Source of the DNA: Cryptomeria japonica
Taxonomy: Eukaryota; Streptophyta; Pinopsida; Cupressales; Cupressaceae
Direction of reading: 5' to 3'
Assembly (NCBI RefSeq): GCF_030272615.1
Contig: NC_081413.1
Span: forward strand, 15,820,285-15,884,284
DNA: 64,000 nt
The notes beneath the pieces were generated by a model, which made no database searches, was not told the DNA's origin, and saw only the letters and a program-made list of their open reading frames with translations. Positions within the stretch are counted from its first letter, which is position 1. The number at the start of each line of letters is the position of its first letter. A program made the position numbers and the translations under genes. Of this stretch, positions 57,386 to 64,000 are shown in pieces.

Positions 57386-60035
57386 TTGTATTCTAGTAAT
57401 TTGGTAAAAGAAATCTTTACCCACATCATATGGCATTATGAGGTATGGCTGTGAGTACTTTTTGATGGCAGGAAATTAAAAATACAAGGCATTATATTGT
57501 ACAGCTATGAGAAATTCTTAACAGCTGGAACAATATGATACATTGTGTTTATAGTATACATCTGAGAGTAATTTTTTTGCCAGTAAATAAAATACACACT
57601 GTGTAAGTAACAGTACGGCTGGGCTATTTTCTTAATTTGAAAATAGGAAATATAGGTATAAATATTTATCTAGTTAACATGGTCTTGCCTCATAATTTCT
57701 GAGGTGTATTCATAACTAAAAGTATTTATTGGAGACTAAAATAACAACAAAGAGCTATTAAGACTGTAATTAGCTCAGCCATTAAGAGATGCATAAAGTG
57801 GAAATTTTCCATTTAACTTCCGGTTGAATGTGAATGATAGCATATCTTAGTTTCGGAATAGAAAGACAGGCAAGAGTATATCAGCAGTACTCAATATTGC
57901 AGAAAGCTTATCAGTCATTAAAAATGCTTAGGTAAAGCAGTGACAGCAGAGTCATCTCGTGAATGAGATGCATATTAAAACCTAAGGAGAACATGAGAGT
58001 TGGCTTTTCTCTGGCATGTCTGGTCTTTTGCAGCTAAGGTGTGGACTTGAATTCAACTCTTGATACAATAAACAGAGAAAGGAACAAAATAGAAAACTAC
58101 ATTCAAGAACCTTTGTCTGTATGCTTAACTTCTTGTTTTACTCAAGTGTGGCCTTGGGTCACTAAGTGATTACGATAATGGATAACCAAATCTTATAACT
58201 CTCAAACTAAAAAAAAACTAATGTCCTGAAAACTGAAATTGTAGCCGAGTAGGGTGGAACTTGACTTTGCACTTGGCGTGATTGCAACTAAAATAAAACC
58301 CTTGGCCAAGGTGGTGCTCAATTCAAAGAGTGTCAGTCAGTTCAATAAACCGGATGTACACCCCAGTCAGAAGTCATACTGGTTAGGGGTATCCTTTAGT
58401 GTATGACCGACTAGGGAGCTGTGTAGGTATATACACCAATCTCAGATGGCATGAGTTCACTTTTCGTTACCTCCTGCGAAGGGTCGGGCCAAACCAATTG
58501 GATATGGCACGGGGGACTAGTAAGTCTGTGGTTGGGCGAAAAAGCACCTTGATGATACTTTACCTCCTCAATGGCGTATTGGTAAAGTTATGAAAGATCA
58601 GAATTTGGCATCTGGAAAATGTATCTTCTAAACCTCTCTATTCATTTAATTTGAAATGTTAAAGTTTTCATTTGTATCTATTATTTTTGCTCGCATAGAT
58701 CTCTGTTTGATTCAAGTTTTCAGTTTTAAGTTCAAATTTCCTTTCAATTAATTAATGTTTTATAAAAAAAAAAAATTGCAAGTGTTTCCTTTCTTTCCGC
58801 TTCGAGTTGAAAAAGTTGTAGTTTAATTTGCTTAGTTTAATGTATGTTACAAACATCGCCTAGCTCCAATTCTTTTTCTATAAACCAAGTTGAGCCTTAG
58901 AAATATTCCCCATAGTGATACGCAGTCCCTTTATATTGGCATATTTAACCAACAATAAAATAAAATGAAGAACACCGTTATTTGCTTGACTGAACCAAAC
59001 ATCAATCACACATAGTAGCTGCAATCACCTACACAGACAAAAAGCAATATATAACTTCCAGCTTACATACACAAAACTTATTCCTTTTTGAACTTCACTT
59101 ATCCACCTTCGTCGCTCTAAAAAACACAATGTAAAAACAAATTCTACAAAATAAATTTGAAACTCCTCCCATGCATTCAATAACTTCTGTGCTTTTATTA
59201 GGCACGAACTCCTTTTCAGGAAAGATCACTCCACTCCCAAAACGTCTAGACCAGATCCAACATGTGTAAAAAACTTTCAATAGCTCTGCAAACTTTTAAA
59301 AAAAAACATGATATCCATCAATCCACTACGCACACCACACACGGCAGAAATGGAAAAAGTCGATTCCAAAAGGAACCAAATTGAAGGTTATCTCCAGAAC
59401 ACCATCTCTGTAACTGCTGCAATTTCATGCCAGCACCATACCCCACTGTAGCAATCACACAGGAGTAATAACAGCCCCAAAAAATTGCAAACTATAGCAC
59501 ACTAAGAAGTGGCTCTTAAAATTCTTTTTTCAAAACACCATTTCTTCTGCCCAAGAAAAAATTTTCCTCATCACACGGGTGCTACCCATGATATCTGCAA
59601 TAAGTTTTCTCATACCCATGCATTCAAACCCAGGTGCCAAGTATAAATTCATCACTTAAAAAAAGCACGTAACACCTCCTTGCCTCTAACTCCAGTATGG
59701 TCAAGAGGAACTTTCAAAGCATTCTTCGTTATGCAAATAGGCCACGTATATTCTTTCCTTTTCAAATCAAACTAATTAACACACCCACCACATTCTAGAA
59801 ACCACAAACACTTGGCACATAAAATCGTATCTATCTCAATTCATAGGTTCGCTATTCATTGAATCCGTTTTTTTTTAAATACTTCACAACACAAAGACCA
59901 CGAACTACAAAGATTGATTAACCACAACCTCTGCTCAGAAAACTTTTAACACATCTGAAGATGTTAAAAAAAACGACTTCCTTTAAAAAGAATCTTCGTT
60001 CCTTCAAAAAATTGCCCACCAAAAGGCCACGATTC
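57386..60035. other. No gene recognised
   Basis: AT-rich. Open frames are short and without motif. 58380-58560 is less AT-rich with a 64-codon frame that I do not recognise. Confidence 0.5.
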
Positions 60036-61778
60036 TGTAATATCCCTTGTCCAAATGGTGACTGAAAACAAGGGATATTTGCTGCTAGGACTGCGTGTTA
60101 TGCTGTTGCTAATGTTGTTTGTTATGCAGACTGCTGTCTGAGGAACTTTCAGATTGGTATAGAAGTGAACCATCACATATTTCTCATAAATGTACAACTA
60201 CAAATGACTGCAAGTGAAAGTATGATAGCCAAACATGCATATGCAATCAAATTATGATGTCCTATCATCAAACTAGACTCAAATCAGAGTCTTACAGTTA
60301 GTAGACATTATGTCAAACAGTTGGCATGTGTCCTCAGAAATATACATAATGAAACGTAGACTTCAAAGCAAACTTCTATCTTCCTTATTCACATAGAGGG
60401 GTCATATTACAATGAGACAATAATAACCAGGACCTCAGTTATCACTCTAACTATTAACAGCAAATCTGAGTACATTGGACAGCCATAGACTCATCACCTA
60501 ACCAAGAACTAAGACATTGAAAGAAGTTTTAGGAACCTGATAACCAAGCACCTTGAAGTTGGAAGCAATAACCCCAAGCTTGAGACTCCTCGGGTGCTAA
60601 ATCGAACCACTCATGAAGCCGCCCCTGCTGCTGTAGAAAGTGGACTGAGATATACAATGTCGACAGCTGAATTCATCTCTAAAACACTTTCAGAAATGTT
60701 TGCCACAACTGCTAAGAAAGATCGCCCCTCTTGCTGTGAGAATTGGAAGCCACATGAACAAGCAAAAACCCAAACTTGAAGGAATATATCAATCTGGTTC
60801 GATTTTCAGATTGAAATTGTTTGGCAGCCGATCTCCTATTAATCCCTTCCAAAATTGCTCCTAAATGAATCGCTTTTACTCCCTTATCAAAATGCCAATG
60901 TCAATAGTCAAATTCGATGCACATGTGGATGTCTAGGAGCTAAATTGTGAGACTCAGCAGTCCAATTCAGTTTGTCTTCAGAATTGTTTTGGATCTGATT
61001 TCATCTTTAATTCTCCTTCAAAATACTCTCAAAGGCATCGCCCTTCATCACAAATATTAGCGCTGACCACCTATGCATAATGTAATGCTTCAATGATGAA
61101 ATAAGAACAAAATCGTGGGTTAGATGGTGAAACCCAATTTAGTTCAGACCTGCATTTTTTTATCAGCTTCACCTAATCATCACCTCCAAAAGATCTTTAA
61201 TAAAATCGCCTTCCTTCTCCAACCAAAATAGACACACCATGGGCACTAATCTGAAAATCTGAAAATATCTTGAAATCCTCAATAAGCACAAATAAGAAAG
61301 ACTGCAATGTCTCTCTCCTGGCTGCAAATTTGTCTTCAAAAGAAGACCACAAATTTAGGCACCGATGTAGATTTTGTCACGAACCTACTCCCAAAATGAA
61401 GAACTAGGCTTTCGTCCAGCTCTTCTATCAAATCTGTTGAAGGTTTGCATCCTCAGAGATTCAACCAATGCCACGCATCAGTCATTTCATCATATCCAAA
61501 TCTCCAATCTGTCTGATCATCCATCGCCCTCTTCTATTTATCCTTTTCACAACCCATCATGAGATTCCTTCTAGAAGAGGGTAGGTACACCTTATTATTT
61601 ATTAAGTGACTTTATAATTTAATATTTATTTTTAGTCGCTATTTAATTAAATTAATTAAATAAAAAATAGTCAATTTTTTATTTTTAATTTATTTTAATG
61701 ACTTTATAAGAAATTAATTTAATTAATTTCTCCTTCTTCCTCCTTTTTAACCAAAAGGCTAAAATCGGGGACATTACA
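60036..61778 (-). mobile_element. Candidate solo LTR
   Basis: On the minus strand it starts TGTAATGTCCCCGATTTTAGCC at 61778, has a TATA-like gataaatag near 61535 and could end GGGATATTACA at 60036. The flanks gattc and tctct do not match, so at least one boundary is uncertain; an alternative left end near 59407 (tctc|tgtaactgc) would give a 4-bp match. Hairpin aatatcccttgt/acaagggatatt sits at 60039-60079. Confidence 0.45.
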
Positions 61779-62010
61779 TCTCTTTGTTGACTATTTAAAG
61801 TTGATGTGGCATAGGTTCTGAGGTGGCATGAGTGTCAAACTAATCAGCTGACACAAGACAAACAGGGACACAAGTATGAAGCAAATGCAAACACATAGGC
61901 AGCTCAAGCTAGTCAAGTTGGTTAAGTTGCTCAAACAGGTCAAGCTTCTCAGGCTCCTCAAACATGTTAAGCTGGTCAAGCTCCTCAAGACATCAATGAC
62001 AAAATGCTCA
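61779..62010 (-). mobile_element. SIRE-like copia LTR start in a copia RT
   Basis: On the minus strand TGTTGAGCATTTTGTCATTG at about 62010 resembles the start of the copia LTR at 38053, and it interrupts an RT frame right after MEDCTLVS. It contains a run of ttgacc/agctt phrases that translate into a Leu-rich artefact (LRSLTSLTCLRSL). Confidence 0.45.
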
Positions 62011-64000
62011 ACACTAACTAGTGTACAATCTTCCATTTTTTAAAATTTCAACATCTCCTTGATGTACTTGGTTTGTGATATAAACATGCCTTTGTTAGAT
62101 TGAGAAATTTGTAAACCAAAACAGGGGGACAAATGACTGAGCATAGACATATAAAATTCTTTTTGCAAACTCTTGGCACATTTTGTTACTACTACCTGCA
62201 AAAATGATGTCATCTACATAAACCAAAACAATCAACCGATTTTCACCTTCAATCTTGATGTAGAGATAACTATCAGCAATTCCTCTTTTGAAGCCTTGTT
62301 GTAGATATTTGTCAAATCTTGAATACTAGGCTTTGGGGGCTTTCTTTAGCCCATAAAGTGCTTTCTTCGATTTGCACACATAATCCTTAATTTTTGATGA
62401 TAGGAACCCTTATGGCTATTCAATGTATACCTCTTCCTCTAAATTGCCATTGAGAAAGGCAGACTTAACATCCATTTGATAAACTTTAAAGTGCTCAAAA
62501 CAAGCAAATGCAAAAAACATTCTAATATCTTCTAGTCTTGAAATAGGAGCAAAAGTATCTTCAAAATCAATACCTTCACTTTAAGCAAAACCCTTACAAA
62601 CTAACCTTGCTTTATTTCTTATCGCTTGACCATCTTCATTCAACTTATTCCTAAGAACCCACTTGATGCCAATCACATTCTTATCTTTTAGTCTTGGAAC
62701 GAGTTTCCATGACTCATTCTTTTCAACTTGATTCAGCTCTTCTTCCATAGCATCAATTCAATGCTTGTCTTTACTAGTTTCTACAAAGTCTTTAGACTCT
62801 ATTTTAGATAGCAAGGAAAGGTTTGCGTGTTGTGATGAACTTGCTAATCTTCTTCTAGCCTGTATTCTATTATTTTTATCACTAAGAATTAGATTTTCAA
62901 AATGATTCTTTTGGACAAATTTAGATGGTTCCTTGTATTTTTTTTTCTATTTCTTCTTTTTCACCTACTTCTTCTTCTTCCTTGTAACTCAACTCCTCTG
63001 GGTGATGACTTGCTTGTGCTTTCTCTTTTTAATACCTTTCTTCATCCACTTTACATTGACACTCTCTACAATCTTTTAGCAATCTTTTATTATAACATCT
63101 ATAAGCCTTGCTTCTTTAGGAATAACCAAAGAAGATGCCTTCATCAAATCTGGAATCTAATTTGCCCAAATCCTCATCATATCTTCTTATGTAGCGCTTG
63201 CAACTAAAAACTTTGAATTATTTAACTGTTGTTGGTCTACCCTTCCATGATTCATAAGATGTTTTACTATTGCTGACCTTAATTTGTCCTTTGTTCAAAA
63301 TATAGACTATTGTGTTAATAGCTTCTCTACAAAATATATCTAATAGCATAGATTCATTCATCATTATTCTAGCCATCTCTTTATGGTTTTATTCTTCATT
63401 TCTACAGCTCCATTTTGTTGTGGAGTCCTTGAAGCTGAGAAATATCTCCTTATTCCATGAGAAAAACTCACCTCCTTAATCTGAGCTCAAACACTTGATT
63501 TTTAAACCTAATTTCACTTTCAACCAAGGCTTTAAAATCTTTGAACTTCTCAAATGCTTCAAATTTTTTCTTCTGGAAAAGTAACCTATGTCATTCTAGA
63601 GTAATCATCAATAAGCAACATAAAGTAACTTTCACCTTGCAAACTTTGCATTCATGTAGGCCCACAGAGGTTTGTATGGACAAATTCTAATGGCCTCATT
63701 GTTGAGTACTCCTTTGACTTGAAGCTTCCTCTTGCTTGTTTTCCATGCTAACATTGGTTGCAAAGAGTATTTGAAGGTTTAACAATCTTTGGCATATCTC
63801 ACACGGCTTGTTTGGTATTGAGATTCACTGGATCATCAAAGTTTATATGGCCCATTCTTCTATGCCATAACCAGCTTTCATCTGTGTCCATATAGCATTT
63901 TTCTCCCTTGATCTCACTAACGATGTATAGGTTATATGTTGTTCTATTTGCCTTTGCAACTATTTTTCCTATACTTGTCTTCCCGATTTCCCAACCTTGA
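62011..64000 (-). pseudogene. Copia pol (pre-integrase, integrase, RT), open at window end
   Basis: Minus-strand, stop-riddled reading. From the right edge it shows a pre-integrase (ESWLWHRRMGHINFDDPVNL), the first catalytic Asp region altered (FVHTNLCGPT, Asp to Asn), LIDDYSRMT, and the catalytic Glu region (SRTPQQNGAVEMKNKT). RFDEGIFFGYS follows at about 63150. After an acidic linker RT begins near 62700 (...AIRNKARLVCKGF-like), then VDVKSAFLNGNLEEEVYIE-like residues near 62450 and the intact YVDDIIFAGSS near 62210. It ends at MEDCTLVS near 62015, where another LTR starts. Frameshifts are frequent, so I place it only at domain level. It belongs to a different copia lineage from the 6646-12253 element. 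Confidence 0.78.

Noticed and set aside
58140-58600. tRNA-derived SINE or tRNA gene
   Set aside because: No convincing A box/B box pair or cloverleaf, and no poly(A) tail or TSD seen.
61791-62036. Leu-rich repeat-like frame (LRSLTSLTCLRSLRSL)
   Set aside because: The pattern comes from short ttgacc/agctt phrases of an LTR joined to the end of a copia RT frame (MEDCTLVS). It does not have the LRR consensus length.

Overview
This window looks like nuclear DNA from a seed plant with a large, repeat-choked genome, most likely a gymnosperm such as a conifer. The organism call is an inference. It rests on dense nested LTR retrotransposons (Ty1/copia, Ty3/gypsy chromovirus, a two-knuckle gypsy family), LINE remnants with a DUF4283 ORF1, very long introns, and one recognisable nuclear gene for a chloroplast light-harvesting-like protein. 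There are no bacterial genes, no CRISPR array and no tRNA or rRNA gene that I can see.

The only host gene I can support is on the minus strand. Its terminal coding exon is at 12728-12832 and a preceding exon ends at 33126, so one intron is 20.3 kb long. The joined reading frame resembles stress-enhanced protein 1 (SEP1/LIL family) and is in phase 0 at the junction. The first exon is not identified.

Layout. 1-4973: a direct repeat pair (about 940 bp, LTR-like) around a truncated gypsy element (LTR, PBS, gag) and a LINE ORF1 fragment. 6646-12253: a full-length but decayed copia element on the minus strand. 12254-33342: the SEP1-like gene. Its intron holds a solo LTR of family X (16814-22672) that itself contains insertion W-A, which in turn contains a hAT-like MITE. 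The intron also holds gypsy family Z remnants (22678-30785) whose LTR is split by giant solo LTR Y1 (24928-29161), plus a LINE reverse transcriptase scrap. 36193-39420: copia LTRs and a pol fragment. 40858-57385: a 122-bp tandem array split by solo LTR X-B (40984-57019). X-B is broken by a chromovirus (42416-52522), whose protease is broken by giant solo LTR Y2 (46438-50351); X-B is also broken by insertion W-B (54160-56657). 60036-64000: a solo-LTR-like block and a minus-strand copia element that runs off the window.

Nearly every insertion is anchored by a target-site duplication (TSD) that I could read, so the order of events can be reconstructed. The most unusual signals are: (1) giant LTR Y, whose U3 carries palindromic cores spaced almost exactly 167 bp apart, with stems that change sequence but keep pairing; (2) two different elements inserted in opposite orientations at the identical 5-bp target in the two X copies; (3) long palindromes centred on a G-box just upstream of TATA boxes in two LTR families; and (4) the 20-kb intron. 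I found no undescribed multi-gene enzymatic or defence system.
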